A DNA stretch of 64,000 nucleotides from Moniliella sp. 'wahieum'. Its lineage: Eukaryota > Basidiomycota > Moniliellomycetes > Moniliellales > Moniliellaceae. Numbering within the stretch: position 1 is the first letter of the stretch; every line of letters starts with the position of its first letter. The notes beneath the pieces were generated by a model that was not told the DNA's origin, ran no database searches, and saw nothing but the letters and a program-made list of their open reading frames with translations. The position numbers and the translations under genes are program-made. Positions 33,929 to 45,596 of the stretch are shown here, one piece after another. Location of the stretch: contig RSEE01000116.1 in the NCBI GenBank assembly GCA_003971905.1, positions 1 through 64,000 of the forward strand. The letters run 5' to 3'.

Positions 33929-35375
33929 ATGGCCGCGTCGTCCGCCGCGCAGCCGCGTCCTCTGGACGCCGCCGAGCAAGGTACGTCCCGTGCTCCGATG
34001 CTGGTCTCTGCTCCCCCGGGCGGCGTAGCTGACACGCACGGCGCAGATGTGGCCTGGGCCTGTCGCTGGACATTGACGAGCGCACACTCGAGCGGCTGGT
34101 GCAGCACGTGCCCGGTGTGCTGGGCCGCGAGCCCAGCACGCCACCACGCCTGGTCCCACCTCCAGGTCCGTCTCTCCGCCCTCACACCCTCTTCTCCCGC
34201 CTCGACACTGTGGCCCACACCACCTGTCCCGCCGAGGTGGCACGGTACGAGACCGAGTTGCACGAGCTGGGTATGTACATATGTCGTGGGTGGTTTCTGG
34301 GGTTCTTGGGGTTTTTGCCTGGCTGGTGTGCCCTGCCCACCTGTCTGTCTTTCCGTTTCCACGTTGGAGCCACCTGCTGACCCTTCCCTCCTCTTGCTTG
34401 TATTCCCCCCCCGTTTTCGTTTTCGTTTCCGTTTGCGTTTGCGTTTGTCTCAGCCGAGGAACAGACCCAGATCGAGGCGGAGATCGAGGTTTTGAAGCGC
34501 GACCTGGAAGAAGCGCAGAAAGCGTGCGCACAAGCTCGAGTACGATGCGCTAGCCAAGCACATTGTCAAGTACCCTCCGCGGGCTCAAACCGAAGCGTGC
34601 GTTCCCCTCCCCCTTTTTTTTCTTGCCCCTGCCTTCTGCGCCTCAATCGCGGAAGAAAGGAAGCGGAAGGAGAAGGAAGGAAGGAAGGAAGGAAGGACAA
34701 AAGAAGACTGACATTGGCAGACAGGGCGATTGAGCGACTGCACAGTACACTTGAAGGTTGAAGCAGGAGCGGCAAGGGTACCGTGCGATTGCGGAAGGGA
34801 TCAAAGAACAGTACGAAGATGCGACAGCCATCTTTGGCAAGATGCAAACGTACATTAGTGATGAGATGCCACGCGGGAGCAAGAGGCGGTGCAGACTGGG
34901 GCGGATGGCGAGGACCTGGACAACGAAAACGACAATGACAACGTCAACGTCAACGACAACGACAACGAACTGGAGGACGGACTGAGGGATGGCAGTGGCA
35001 CCCCTGCCCGGGGGGGCGACGACGAGGAGAAGGAAGAAGGCGAAGATGGGGGAGGTGGCGTACCAGTACCAAAGTCCGAGTGGACACGATAGCCTACGCG
35101 ACTCGGAGGAAGGGGAGCAGCAAGAAGGGCGCAGCAAAAACGATCGTGCTCCCTTGGCTTCTTCTCGCTCCGCCTCTGCATCTGCAGCCAGCCGTGCCGA
35201 CCCGACTCTCGGCGCGGGGCTCAATCCTTCTGCACCCGCGTTCAAGCCGTTAGTTTCATCGCGTCTTGCGCCCAGCGCACCTGCCTCTCGGTCTTTCAAA
35301 CGGTCTCGGCCCGAGGGGCGGGGGGACCCAGCGGGACCTACCTCGGGCCCTCCCATGTCCAAGCGGAGACGATAA
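33929..35375 (+). CDS. THO complex subunit 7 (Tho7/Mft1 family)
   Basis: THO couples transcription to mRNA export in the nucleus. The ATG at 33929 starts MAASSAAQPRPLDAAEQ. The intron at 33981-34046 begins with GTACGT. Exon 2 reads GLSLDIDERTLERLVQHV, and later CPAEVARYETELHEL. The intron at 34271-34453 rejoins in phase to AEEQTQIEAEIEVLKRDLEE. The following KLEYDALAKHIVKYPPRAQT is the best family signature (compare the EYDALAKxIxxxPxR motif of THOC7). More helix follows (RAIERLHSTLEG, ERQGYRAIAEGIKEQYEDA, FGKMQTYISDEM). The tail is long and disordered, with Asp/Asn repeats (from CAACGACAACGA hexamers), Ser/Ala-rich parts and a basic end, MSKRRR. The N-terminal two thirds are predicted coiled coil. 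Apparent indels lie at 34047-34060 and near 34530. Confidence 0.72.
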
Positions 35376-37447
35376 GAAATGGATGGAGCTGAAGATGGAG
35401 TTGGAGTTGGGTTTGGTTTCGCTCGCGGAAGGGTCCTGGTGTCCTCAGTTGGTTCGGTAGTGTACCAGGACGAGCAAAGCTAGGATGAAAGGATCCCAGG
35501 ATCCCAACGGAGATGGAGTCCATGGATAGACGCTGTGGGTCCACTGCGTTCCTGTAGCATTGCATCAAGGATACTCCATACGGATGCGTTAGTTTAGGTT
35601 GGGTGTGGGGCCATATACAGCGCCGCGCCTGCAGCAGGGAGGGAGGTCAGCACCACACGACGCTTACACCGGGCGAAACAGAAGCATGAAGCACGACCTA
35701 CCAGTCGACGTTTAAGGGGGCTCCGCCCCATCCCCCCCTCCTCCCATACCCCACTGAGCGTGTGCCTAAGAATGTGGTTCTGCCTAGGGCCTTAGTAGTA
35801 GTATAGGGGGTAGGTCCCGTGGGAGAAGGCGGGGCCCCAACGGATCCAACGTTCTGCCGACTACTAAGTACTACGCTGTCGAAGTGCGTTTCCGCCATGC
35901 TCCTTGCTCCTTGCTCCTTGCTCCTTGCTCCTTGCTCCTTGCTCCTTGCTCCTTGCTCCTTGCTTGCGGGACGTGGAAGGTTGAACGACGTTGACCACGT
36001 TGACCGACCTAGAACGTCTTGAACGTTGACGCAAACTAAGACGGACATTGTCGGTCACTCGATATCCCGCCACCAGTGTCCACGTCCCGCCACACGTGCG
36101 CGAAGTACCCAAGGGCACAGAGCACAGCTCGAAGGCACATTCAAGGTACCACAACAAACAAAGTACCCCCTCGCTATCAGTTGGCACGGTATGCGTATTC
36201 CCAGAGAAGCATGGTCGAACCTCGATCCTTTTCCTGACATACGCCCATCGCACGTGCTGTGAGTGACTCGTTCTTGTACCGATGAGGGAACCTTGGAGAA
36301 GGTACAGCGGGAGGCAGTAAGGGCGGGAGGAAGTGGGGGCAGGCCAGGGCGTGTGTGGAGTTGGACTTTGGGTGTTGGATGTTGGACGCTGGATGTGTTG
36401 GACGTTGGTGGAGGGCAATAAGGCCTAAGGGCGCCATTCCGCTCTCGAGGACGAGGGGCGGTGGTGGTGCTCTGCAGGGGAGTAGGCGGGAGGAGCGATA
36501 ATCGATGGTGGATGGTCGATGACGTCGTGCCGCGGCGCCACTCAATGTACTCAAACCTCAAAGCCTTTCTGAGGCCATTAACGGAGTAACGGATTAACCA
36601 TTGCAGGGCGCTCCAGGGGGCTTCCACTGCAGAGGCTCACATTCACAGGGACCCTCAGGGACCCACACGCCAGATGAGAGCCGTGCATTGCCGTGCTTCC
36701 TGAGGCTGAGGCGCCGCCTCGGCTTCACTATCAGTCTCAAGATCTCAATCTCAATCTCAGTCCCAATTAACAACTCCCCATCCAGCCGCTCGGTGGGTCG
36801 GCGCGGCAGACGGGCAGTGGTCGTGTGGCGGAACGGAGATGGGAGATGGGCGTGGCTGGCTCATCGATGATCGAGATGATCTCGCCAGTTGCACGGCCGC
36901 AGTCGAAGAGTGAATATTGAATAGTGATATGGATGAGCGATGATTAATTGCGATGATTTCGACGGATGAGGCCGAGCATCGATAAGATAGCGTTGGGCGC
37001 AACGCAACGCAGTAAGCCAACGCAACGCAACGCGGGAACACTGCCTCTGCGCCGGCGCCATTGGTGGCGGGGGTCGTAGACGGTCGTAGTGGGCTTGGGG
37101 TTGCCACCTCCCTGCCCAACCTCTGTTCTGCACCGCGTCCGTGGGCGGCAAAAGTGGATAGAGCGAGGGAAAATGGGATACCTGGGTCCTAGGTACTAGG
37201 TTTTTCGGTACTGGGGGTTAGTACTGCAGTGGGTACTGACTAGGTCCTAATCGGTCTTGGGCCCTAGGCCGTGGGTCCCTGACAAGCCTCGTTGCCTACC
37301 ACCGCGCCTTGCGCCCTGGACGCCCGCTCACCCGTACCGCGTAACCGATTACCGCAACCTTGCCCATCACCGTCGTCGTATTCTCGTCAGGACAACCGCC
37401 ACGCTCCACCACCACTTACTTTCTCCTGGTCCTCGTTCCCGTTCCCC
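35376..37447. other. Intergenic region upstream of the MFS gene
   Basis: About 2.07 kb without a supported gene. It holds the GCTCCTT heptamer array, a TGACGTCG near 36527-36534, and GTACT-rich sequence next to the MFS gene (37190-37250). Short His/Pro or Ser-rich frames are present but unconvincing. Confidence 0.45.
35899..35962 (+). repeat. GCTCCTT heptanucleotide array
   Basis: About nine perfect copies of the 7-mer, ending in TGCTTGCGGG. Read on the other strand, three units give one 7-residue repeat, which produces a spurious open frame. Confidence 0.95.
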
Positions 37448-39300
37448 ATGTCAGCCGTTTTACCTGTCGACAAGGACGCGGCGATCGAAGCGGACCGCGA
37501 GCTGGGCGTTGCGAGCGATGCGGGCCGGCTGGCCCCGGTGGACACCAAGCCCGAGGGGGCGACGACCGAGTACGTGCTAGAAGAGCAACCGGACCAAGAT
37601 ACGGAGTTGGATCCCGTCCTGAACCGCAGGCTACTGTGGTTGCAGGACCTGTACGTGGCGCTACCGATTGGCGTCATGTTTTTGTTTAGCTTTATTGACC
37701 GGAGTTCGTTGAGCAATGCGTATACGGATGGGATGGGAACCGATCTGCACTTCCCCTCCTCGGGGCTCAACTTGGCTACCACGCTCTTCTTTGTTCCTTA
37801 TGTTGCGTTTGAACCAATCTCGGCCATCGTCTTTCGGCGCATTGGCGCGCGGTACATGTTGACGAGCGTGTGCATGGGGCTGGGGCTGATCACGCTCTTT
37901 ACTGGCTTTTGTAGCTCTACCACAGCTTTCTTGCCTGTGGATCATCTTGGGTGCCGTCGAATCTTCCTTCTTCCCTTGCTCCGCGCTCTACCTTACCTAC
38001 TTTTACCGACGCGAGGTATGTGCTGTTGGCTACGCTAGCCCCCCCCCCCCCCCCCCCCTTTCTGTTGATTTCCTCGTTCTTCTTCTTGCCGCATCTGCGA
38101 TCTGACCCACCGAGTCTGCTGTCTGTTCTGCTCCTCTAGGAACTGGGCTTGCGCACGGCGTCTTGTTGTGGCCAGCGTTGCGGGTGCGTTTTCGGGGCTG
38201 CTGGCAGCAGCCATTTAACATGAAAGGGGTCGGGGGCAAAGCGGGCTGGGCATGGTTCTACATCCTATTGGGACTGGTTACGTTCCTAATTGGGTTTATC
38301 ATCTTTTTTTCCTTGCCGATTCTCCCGAGACGGCATGGTTCATTCGTGATCCGCAGCTGCGCCAAACGGCGACCAAACGGAGTCGGATCATCAACCAATT
38401 TGGCGCGAGCGGCGCTGGCCATTCTGTCACTGGCCCGAAGTCAAGAGGGTCTGCTGGACCCCAAATGTGGATTGGCTCCCTGTCCCAGTTTGGGGCGGAC
38501 ACGATGTTGTTTTCAGTAGCGACGTTATGGTGTTGATCATCAAGCAGATTCAGCCTGGGTACGTATTGGTTTTGGATTTGTGTTGGATTTGTGGTTGCGT
38601 TTTTGTTACTGTAGTCTCTGGACACTTTCCGTGGCTCGCATGGCTGACTGATCTTCACTTTGGCTCTGCGGCGTATAGACGCAGCACCATTGTCATCCAG
38701 CTTCTCACTGTACCTGTGTATGCGACAGGTGCGATTGTGTACCTCATCACAGCCGTCCTAACTGATCGGTATGGGTACCGGCACGCGACGATGATTTGCG
38801 TTGCTCTGGTGACTGTGGTGGGGTACGCGATTCTATTGGGGTGCCGACAACCTGGGGTGCTGTATTTGCCACGTTCCTGACTGTCAACTGTTACACCTTG
38901 TTGGGATAACGTCAGTCTGCAGAGCTCGAACCCAAGCCGGGTCGAGTAAGCGCGCGATTGGCTGGGCTGCAGCTGGCGCTGGGCAACACGGGGGGCATGT
39001 GGCGTGGGCAGATTTATCGTTCGGGGCGATACAATGTCGGGTACGCGGTGAGCATTGGGTTGACCTTATTTAGTGTGCTACTCTACTGATCAACTGGACC
39101 TACATGGGCTGCATGAACCGTGCTCGCGACCGTCTCCAAGCCCAGTTGGACCAGCAAGACGGGCAGAAGGACACGGATACGGCCTCTGCGCCCACCGACC
39201 GCGCCGCTTCGTCTGCTGACCTGCCTCGCTCGTGGGGCATCGGCCCGGCTTGCGCCCGATCCCTGGCGATCGCAACTTGACTTTCCGGTACAAACTTTGA
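37448..39300 (+). CDS. MFS permease of the allantoate/nicotinate (ACS) family
   Basis: This is a plasma-membrane, proton-coupled anion symporter of the Dal5/Tna1 group; the substrate cannot be set from sequence. The ATG at 37448 opens a cytosolic leader. TM1 is in RLLWLQDLYVALPIGVMFLF-SFIDRSSLSNA, the family's DR-S-NA motif. LATTLFFVPYVAFEPISA and RRIGARYMLTSVCMGLGLIT follow. The intron at 38016-38139 joins YRRE to ELGLR, the conserved loop. AGWAWFYILLGLVTFLIGFI comes next, with LADSPETAWFI. The C-terminal half has QIQPGY, STIVIQLLTVPVYATGA, LTDRYGYRHATMICVAL, GQIYRSGRYNVGYAVSIGLT and a final DRNLTFRYKL before the stop at 39298. The family typically ends in a DRNPYFRYxL-like tail, so the stop is convincing. 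A second intron spans about 38559-38678. Several one-base indels interrupt the frame. A run of about 18 C lies in the first intron. Confidence 0.82.
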
Positions 39301-39650
39301 ACTGTGCCCTGCTGTGTATCCTTCTTGCCTCTCTCTCCTGTCCCACGGTGCCTCCTCTGTCCATCCTGCCTGCCGTTCCCCTTCTTTGTTTTCTTTCCTC
39401 TCCTCTCCTTTCTCCTCGGATCGTGATGTGACGCCAATGCATACCCTGCGACGCCAGTCCAGCTGCGCGAGATAGATGCCCTCGGGGGGCAAGGCAGCGC
39501 GGGGGACGTATGCGCCAGCGGCAGCGGAATGGAAGCAAGAAGTAGATTGGATTTGGATTGCAAGCGACGAGCCCGGGGCCCACACACGCGGCAGCCCGCC
39601 CGCAGCGGATGGATGCATGCGGCGGCGGGGGGCAAGCGTCGAGTTACTAC
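39301..39650. other. Convergent 3' region between MFS gene and NDUFB7
   Basis: 350 bp of C/T-rich then GC-rich sequence, with no gene I can support. Confidence 0.45.
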
Positions 39651-39991
39651 TTACTCATCCGCGGCAGCTCTCTTCTCGAGGGCTTCCTTGTACTGGGCCT
39701 TGTAGAGGGCGCGCTGGCGCATCTTGAAGTCCATGAACATGCATCGCTCGTACACGTGTCTGGGGGGGGGGAAGAGGGCAGAGCAGAGTCAGCGGGGCAG
39801 GCGCACCAGAGCACAGGACGCAGACACGCACTTCTCGTGCTTGCACTTCCAGGGCAGGTAGTACTCCTTGGTGCGGCAGATGCGGAGCGGCAGGAGGTAG
39901 CCGGCACACCGTCGCGGAGGATGTGCGGGATGCCAAAGTGCTCCGTCTCCTCGAGGCTGAGGTCCTTCTGGAAGTCCTCCCACTTGGGCAT
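39651..39991 (-). CDS. NDUFB7: NADH dehydrogenase 1 beta subcomplex subunit 7 (B18)
   Basis: This is an accessory subunit of respiratory complex I on the intermembrane-space side, with a twin CX9C fold held by two disulfides. The ATG at 39991 gives MPKWEDFQKDLSLEETEHFG. After a frame change near 39900 (one missing base) comes LLPLRICRTKEYYLPWKCKH, the first CX9C pair. The intron at 39831-39760 (72 bp, GTGCGT to CAG) is fixed by restoring HEKHVYERC. Exon 2 supplies the second pair of cysteines context (YERCMFMDFKMRQRALYKAQ) and ends KRAAADE at 39653. The length of about 90 residues is typical. In this copy only one clear cysteine remains visible in the second CX9C, so that half may be degenerate or affected by sequence error. 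It is divergent from MAM33. Confidence 0.82.
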
Positions 39992-40364
39992 GGCGTGGGG
40001 AGCAGTATGGGGGGGCGACGGCCGACGCCCCCCCATACGCCGAGCGCCTGCCCCGATTAATAATCGCCCACGGGCGCCCGCCACTCCCCGCCCGCCCGCG
40101 GAATGCACATGCACCGACCGCCCCGTGGCTGACGTCAGCGCCTGGTCTGTGCGGGCACACTGCCCGCGCCCGCCCGCTCCGACGTTCAGGAAGCTTCGAG
40201 GCAGCCGCCGAAGGTCGAAGCGTCGTCGGAAGCACACAGACACAGCCAACCCAGTGGAGGTGGCGGCGCATTCTTTTTTTTTTTGCGGGATCTAGATATA
40301 CATAGACACCCCCGCTCGCCTTGCTCTGTCCCGCCACCCCCCTCTCCTCCTCCTCCTGCCCCCC
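39992..40364. promoter_or_regulatory. Divergent promoter NDUFB7 / MAM33
   Basis: A 373-bp GC-rich spacer drives two mitochondrial genes in opposite directions. It carries the TGACGTCA palindrome at 40130-40137, roughly in the middle, and an A-free T10 run near 40273. Confidence 0.55.
40130..40137. promoter_or_regulatory. CRE-type palindrome TGACGTCA
   Basis: A perfect 8-bp ATF/CREB-type bZIP site, placed between two divergent mitochondrial genes about 140 bp from one ATG and 230 bp from the other. Binding is inferred only. Confidence 0.5.
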
Positions 40365-41251
40365 ATGAGTTCTCTGCGTGTCTCTGCGTCGCTCCTCCGC
40401 TCGGCCCGTGTGGCCCTCCGCCCTGCCGCGGCCCTCCGCGTGTCGCCGATGGCCGTGCGTGTGGCGGCGCCCCTGCCCGCCCGCAGCTTCGCCTCCTCGG
40501 CCGCCGCCCGCGACGGCGGGCTGTCCGAGGTGCTCGGCAGCGAGCTCCAGTTCGAGAAGGACGATGCTGCGGAGAACGGCCGTCCGCTCGGCGAGGAGCC
40601 GCAGTTTGTCAAGGACCTCAAGGCCGCTGGCGTGTGGAAGCTGGCCGAGGCGGTGGGGGAGGACGAGGTGACGCTGACCCGCACCTTTGGCAACGAGAAC
40701 ATTCGTCTCATGTTCTCGGCTGGCGAGTACGACAACTCGGCTGCCATGGTCAACCAAGAAGCCGAGGAAGAGGAGGACCCCGAGAACCTTTCGGTCCCGG
40801 TTCGGTGCACGATCACCATCACCAAGGTACGTTTGCTTGCACCCGTGCCTTGTCTTGTCTTGTCTTGAAATCCCCCCCCCCCCCCCTGCTCACGGACACG
40901 TACTGACCTACCTTCTTTTTGCTTTTTGTCTCGGCTAGGCTGGCAGCGGTGCTTTGACCGCCGACGTTCAAGCGATCGATGGCCAGTTTGACGTGGAGGG
41001 CGTGTCGTACTACCCTGACGAGAAACTGGCGTCGGACCTGACGGTGGAGGCGGACTGGGCGCGCCGGGGTACGTACGTGGGCCCGCAGTTTGAAACGCTG
41101 GACGACAAGGTGCAAGATGAGTTTTCGGCCTACCTCGAGGAGCGTGGGTTTACCTCGGAGCTTGCCATGATTGTTCCTGCTCTGGCCGAGTGGAAGGCAG
41201 CGCGAGTACACCAACTGGCTCGAGAATGTCAAGAAGTTTGTCGAGGCCTAA
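40365..41251 (+). CDS. MAM33: Mitochondrial acidic matrix protein MAM33/p32 family
   Basis: This is a p32/gC1qR-type acidic trimer of the mitochondrial matrix, linked to ribosome function and respiration. The ATG at 40365 starts a classic presequence, MSSLRVSASLLRSARVALRP, ending near RSFASSAAARDGG. The mature part has FVKDLKAAGVWKLAEAVGED, TRTFGNENIRLMFSAGEYDN, the acidic EAEEEEDPENLSVPVRCTIT, and a phase-0 intron at 40827-40938 (GTACGT to CTAG). Exon 2 reads DVEGVSYYPDEKLASD, YVGPQFETLDDKVQDEFSAY, LEERGFTSELAMIVPALAEW, then YTNWLENVKKFVEA and the stop at 41249. The last 14 residues are in a different frame from the preceding exon because one base appears lost near 41208. The length, about 258 residues, is normal. 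Exon 1 reads cleanly. Confidence 0.92.
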
Positions 41252-42020
41252 ATGGGTTTAAGAGCGAATGGTAATGGCTGTTTTGTTTGTACCTTCAACT
41301 TGACTTGCTTGTTCGTTCTTTGCCTTGGGGCGCTCCCCTTTGTACGCGCCCGATCCAATGCACCCCCGGCACCACTCTAGCATCTTCGCACAACTTGGCT
41401 ATCTGGAGCTGGTGCACCTGCTGCCTAGCCTAGCTTGGGTTTTAGAAAGTAGATTGTTGTAGCTGGCTCCGTTGCACTGCCATACCACGTTCCCTGAGGT
41501 CTGACTAGCCTGACTAGTGAGTGACTCGAAGCCAGACCAGCCTGGATCAGACTGCTGCATTCGGCAGGACGTGACGGTACCCAGGCTGCAGCTAGAGATA
41601 TATACCGCGCATGGCGGCCGCGGAAGGAAAAGTAGCCGCCCTAGTCGTCGATAGAATATTGGGGACGCTTTGTCGTGGTGACAGAGGGGCAGTCGACTGT
41701 GTCGGAAACGAAACGTCGGGCGGAGAAAAAAACGGAAGCGGCGGCGGGGGCACAGGGCCAGTGTGGCTGCTCGGCCCAGAAGCTGGACAGGCGTACGGGC
41801 GGGGGACAGTGGACAGGCGGTGGGCATGGGCCGAGTGACTCGATATACTTCCCTGAGGCCTGACGCTCATCGCTGATATGATCTGAGGCCATCGCCAGTG
41901 CCCTACGGTCCTTCAGGCCTCAGCAGGCGCCGCTGGAGCTTAAGTACCGCCCACGCAGCCCGACGTTTTGCTTCCTTGCTTCCACCACCACTTCTGGTTT
42001 GCACCTGAGCCCTGAGCGCC
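41252..42020. promoter_or_regulatory. Spacer and LYS1 upstream region
   Basis: 769 bp between MAM33 and LYS1. Two TGACTC half-sites of the Gcn4 (TGASTCA) type occur at 41522-41527 and 41836-41841, about 500 and 185 bp before the LYS1 start. Gcn4-type control of lysine genes is known in yeast; here it is an inference. No gene is supported. Confidence 0.4.
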
Positions 42021-43205
42021 ATGGCCCCGCAACGCATCTACCTCCGCAGCGAGGCCAAGCCGCACGAGCACCGTTCTGCGCTCACGCCCACCACGGCCAA
42101 GAAACTGATCGAGGCCGGGTGGCAAGTCACGGTGGAGCGGGACCCGCAGCGTATCTTTGACGACGACGAGTTTGCCCAGGTCGGGGCGACGTTGGCGCCT
42201 CACAATTCGTGGCCTACCATCGACACGACCATTCCGATTTTGGGGTTGAAGGAGTTACCTGCTCCGGGACCTCCTTTGCCCCACGCACATCCAATTTGCG
42301 CACTGCTACAAGAACCAGGCTGGGTGGGTGGACGTGCTGGACCGGTTCTACCAAGGAGGCGGGACGTTGTACGATCTTGAGTTTCTGGAGGATGCCAATG
42401 GGCGGCGTGTAGCTGCGTTTGGTTGGCACGCTGGGTTTGCCGGTGCAGCGTTGGGCGTGTTGGCTTTGGCCGAGCAAGTGCAGGGCAAGCGTCTAGGTCC
42501 ACAGACGTACTTTCCTACCGAAGCAGCGCTGGTATCCCACGTGCGTGCACAGGTGGACGTGATCCGCCGGTCCCGGCCCGATGGAAAAGTGCGCGCGCTG
42601 GTGGTGGGTGCGCTGGGCCGGTGTGGGCGCGGGGCGATTGACTGTTTTGAAAAAGTCGGTTTGGCAGCGGAGGACATTGTGCGGTGGGACATGCAAGAGA
42701 CAGCGGCCAAGTCGGGTCCTTACCCCGAACTCCTCAATGTCGACATTTTCCTCAACGCGATTTACCTCCGTGAACGCATCCCGCCATTTTTGACGCCGGA
42801 ATTTGTTGCGCAGGCCGGGTCGAGCCGCCGTCTGGGCAGCGTGGTCGACGTGAGTTGCGATACGACCAACCCGTTCAACCCTTTGCCCATCTACAACATC
42901 AACACCACCTTTGACCAGCCGACGGTGGATGTGCCCCTTGCCCAGAGGCCGGGTCCGAGCCCCTGACCGTCATCTCGATTGACCATCTGCCCACCTTGCT
43001 GCCCCGAGAAGCAAGCGAAGGGTTTAGCGCCGACTGTTGCCGTCGCTGTTGCAGTTGCCCTATGTCACGGGCGTGCTGGGCAGCGTGGAAGCCGACCCGC
43101 CCGAGGGCAAGGGTGCCGTGTGGAAGCGCGCTGAAAAGTTGTTCCGTCACCACCTTGCCCGCGCCGAGGAGGAGAAGGTCAAGAACACCCCGGGCACGCA
43201 TCTGA
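42021..43205 (+). CDS. LYS1: Saccharopine dehydrogenase (NAD+, L-lysine-forming)
   Basis: This enzyme catalyses the last step of the fungal alpha-aminoadipate lysine pathway, splitting saccharopine to lysine and 2-oxoglutarate. The ATG at 42021 gives MAPQRIYLRSEAKPHEHRSA, nearly the family consensus. ALTPTTAKKLIEAGWQVTVE and ILGLKELP follow, the latter with the catalytic lysine (Lys77 of yeast). Next come HIQFAHCYKNQAGW (catalytic His96 of yeast), GGTLYDLEFLEDANGRRVAA and FGWHAGFAGAALGV. The NAD-binding ALVVGALGRCGRGAIDCFEK is followed by VDVSCDTTNPFNPLPIY, VISIDHLPTLLPREASEGFS and AEKLFRHHLARAEEEK. There is no intron. Frame changes near 42270, 42945 and 43040 break an otherwise normal length of about 375-390 residues. 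The exact stop (about 43205) is uncertain because the last frame is not fixed. Confidence 0.92.
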
Positions 43206-45596
43206 TTTCCCCCTGGCGGCATTGCCACATTGGTATTGGGATTGGCATTAGCTTTCCCCATCATGATATGGCGTCACGAATCCAATGTCGGCATGACTCG
43301 TTTTACCGCACCCCTGCGATTTCCCTCGCTCTTCATGCAGCTTCATGTGAGGCCGCCACGGAGGGTGCTTGGGCGTATGTATATAGCGAGAGGCAGGTAT
43401 GGATTCGATGAGCCAAGAAGACGTCTTGGATGCCCCATGACTCGGGTCAACGCCCAACTTGGTCGTTGATCCAAATGGAACAAGATGGACATGGCCGGGT
43501 ACCCTGAACGTTGAACAGTACCTCCCTCGTGTCAGATCTCATACAGATCTCAGATTACCGAGACCATTGGCATATGCAACCGAAGAAAAAAAATGAGGTG
43601 GAAAAGATGTCTCTTGGTCTCCCTACAGTAAGACCGACAAGCACGCAGTACTCCGTACTCATGTACTCATGCAGCACAGCTGAATAGACCAAGTCCCTTT
43701 TCCGAGACAACGAAAAGAGATGGTTTGGGGGAGAGGGGGTACTAGGTTACTCTCGCTACTATAGCGGTAGAGCCGTACTATTTACGAGGTCGGTGGCCAG
43801 ACTCGAGCGGAGGTATTAGAGACGGTTACATGGTTACAGAGGAAAAGACAAAACTGCTAACACTAAAGTGTCCTGGGTTTGGTTGTAAGCTTTAAGGTTG
43901 TGGTGCTGCCATGGGGCCTAGTGCGGTGGTGCAGGGGTTGTTGGCCAGAGGTGAGGCCCTGAGGCACTCAGGACTGAGTACTCGCCGTACATGTCACAGC
44001 CGCTCAGGCTCAGCAGGCCAGCGCTGGGATTGAGGAAAACTGAGAGTACACTCTTGTACTAGTGGGTACAACGAACACGAACACGAACACGCGCCCCTAT
44101 ATACCTCCCTTCTGGTTCCACTATACGATCCAGGATCCAGGTCTTATCTCTTGTCCGCGCCGTGCTGAGGAGGGCCCGCCAGTCCTAGGCTGCGGTAAAG
44201 CAGAGGGCAAAAGTTGAAAGAAGGAAGAGTGAAGCTTGAAAAGAGCATGAAGGATGAAGCTTGAAACTTGAAGCTTGAAGCTTGAAGTGAATCCTTACTC
44301 CCAAGGCTTCAGCCTGAAGCTTAAATAGAGGTAGTGTGCCGAGGACCATCTGCTTCTGAGAGGGTCATTATATACATGCTCTGACGCAGGGGCAGTAGAT
44401 ATGGTGGTCGATGTGGTGATGCAGAAGAGAGGCAGGGTGTGTGTGTGACCCTGGTGGGTACGCGGTCAAGCTCAAGCTTTCAGGCGTTCCGGCGCCAGGT
44501 GGGTGACCGCGAGGACGGGGATCCACTCAGAGGTCGGGACAAAGGCAGCCCAGGCAGCCGAGCCCAGGGAGGCTGAGTGCTGTGCAGCTGAGCCACACAC
44601 ACAGCACAGTGTGACAACTATATTGGCACTAGGACGGCCCAAAAAAGGGTGTGGTGCTGCTGGAAGCCTCTTTTGGGGAGAGAGGGAGGAGATGGCGAGG
44701 AGACTGGGAGCAGATGGAACTGGTCGGGGTCTACCTGTGATTTCACGTGGTTTGTCCAGCGTCGAGAACAAAGGACAGTTTGTGAGCTACTTGTTACAAG
44801 GGCAATGACTATTCTAGAAGCAAGTTGAGTTTCCTGGCTGTATTCTGGTTACTCGAGGTTACTCCTAGGGGGGGCAGTACGGCCAGAGGGTGGGTTGGCC
44901 AGTGAGTGGTTGAGCAGTGCCTCTGCGGGGGTGAGCGAGGTGAGCGAGGTGACTGGTGCGCATCGCTGATGCTGGATGAGTAATGCGAATGAGCGAATGA
45001 GCGATTGGCGATGGATGATAGTTGATTGCACAGCGAACAGCTGTCTTGGAGATAACCCGAGGGGCTGGGGGGGCTGGGGACATGTGCTGTAGTGCTGGGG
45101 GACAGAGGGTGTGGCTGGCGCGCCGGCTGGGCCATGTGCTCGGCAGGTGCCCACGTGGGGCGGCGTGTTCGCGGGGTACCACCAGCGGGACAGAGTGGTT
45201 GCCTAGCATGGGTGGTTGGTGCTAGTACGAGTGGTTGCTGCTGCCGAGTCGCTCTGGTACGCGTGCCGTGGGCGGCCACGTGGTGCAGTGCGTGCACGGT
45301 GGTCCGTGTCCTGCGCAGCCCACCACGCTACGAGCCAATCGATCGACGCCCATCCGATCGTCTGTGGCTGCTGCCTCTCCAACCACATGACCTGCCATGC
45401 CGTCCATTCAACAGCACCCGACACAGCCTCCACCGCATCCCCTCCTTGCAGTCTCACATCTCACACTCGCCACGGTCTCCTCGGCCTGCGCACGACACTC
45501 TCCGTCTGCCCCACCCCAATACGCTGCGTCTTTCCTATTTAAGCCCTCGTCGTGTACGTCCCATTCCCGTCCCCCCCCCCCCACCCCATCCCAACA
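43206..45596. other. Intergenic stretch
   Basis: About 2.4 kb. It contains GTACT-rich sequence (43643-43672), AAGCTTGAA repeats (44225-44290) and an ACGAACACGAACACG run (44071-44090). A 101-codon frame at 44503-44808 matches nothing I know. The last 200 bp are C/T-rich, as expected of a promoter for the RNase gene. Confidence 0.45.

Noticed and set aside
38041-38060. Run of about 18 C
   Set aside because: It lies inside the first MFS intron and is a simple homopolymer, probably also of uncertain length.
44503-44808. 101-codon plus-strand frame
   Set aside because: No motifs; both strands are open here, and there is no clear promoter or homologue.
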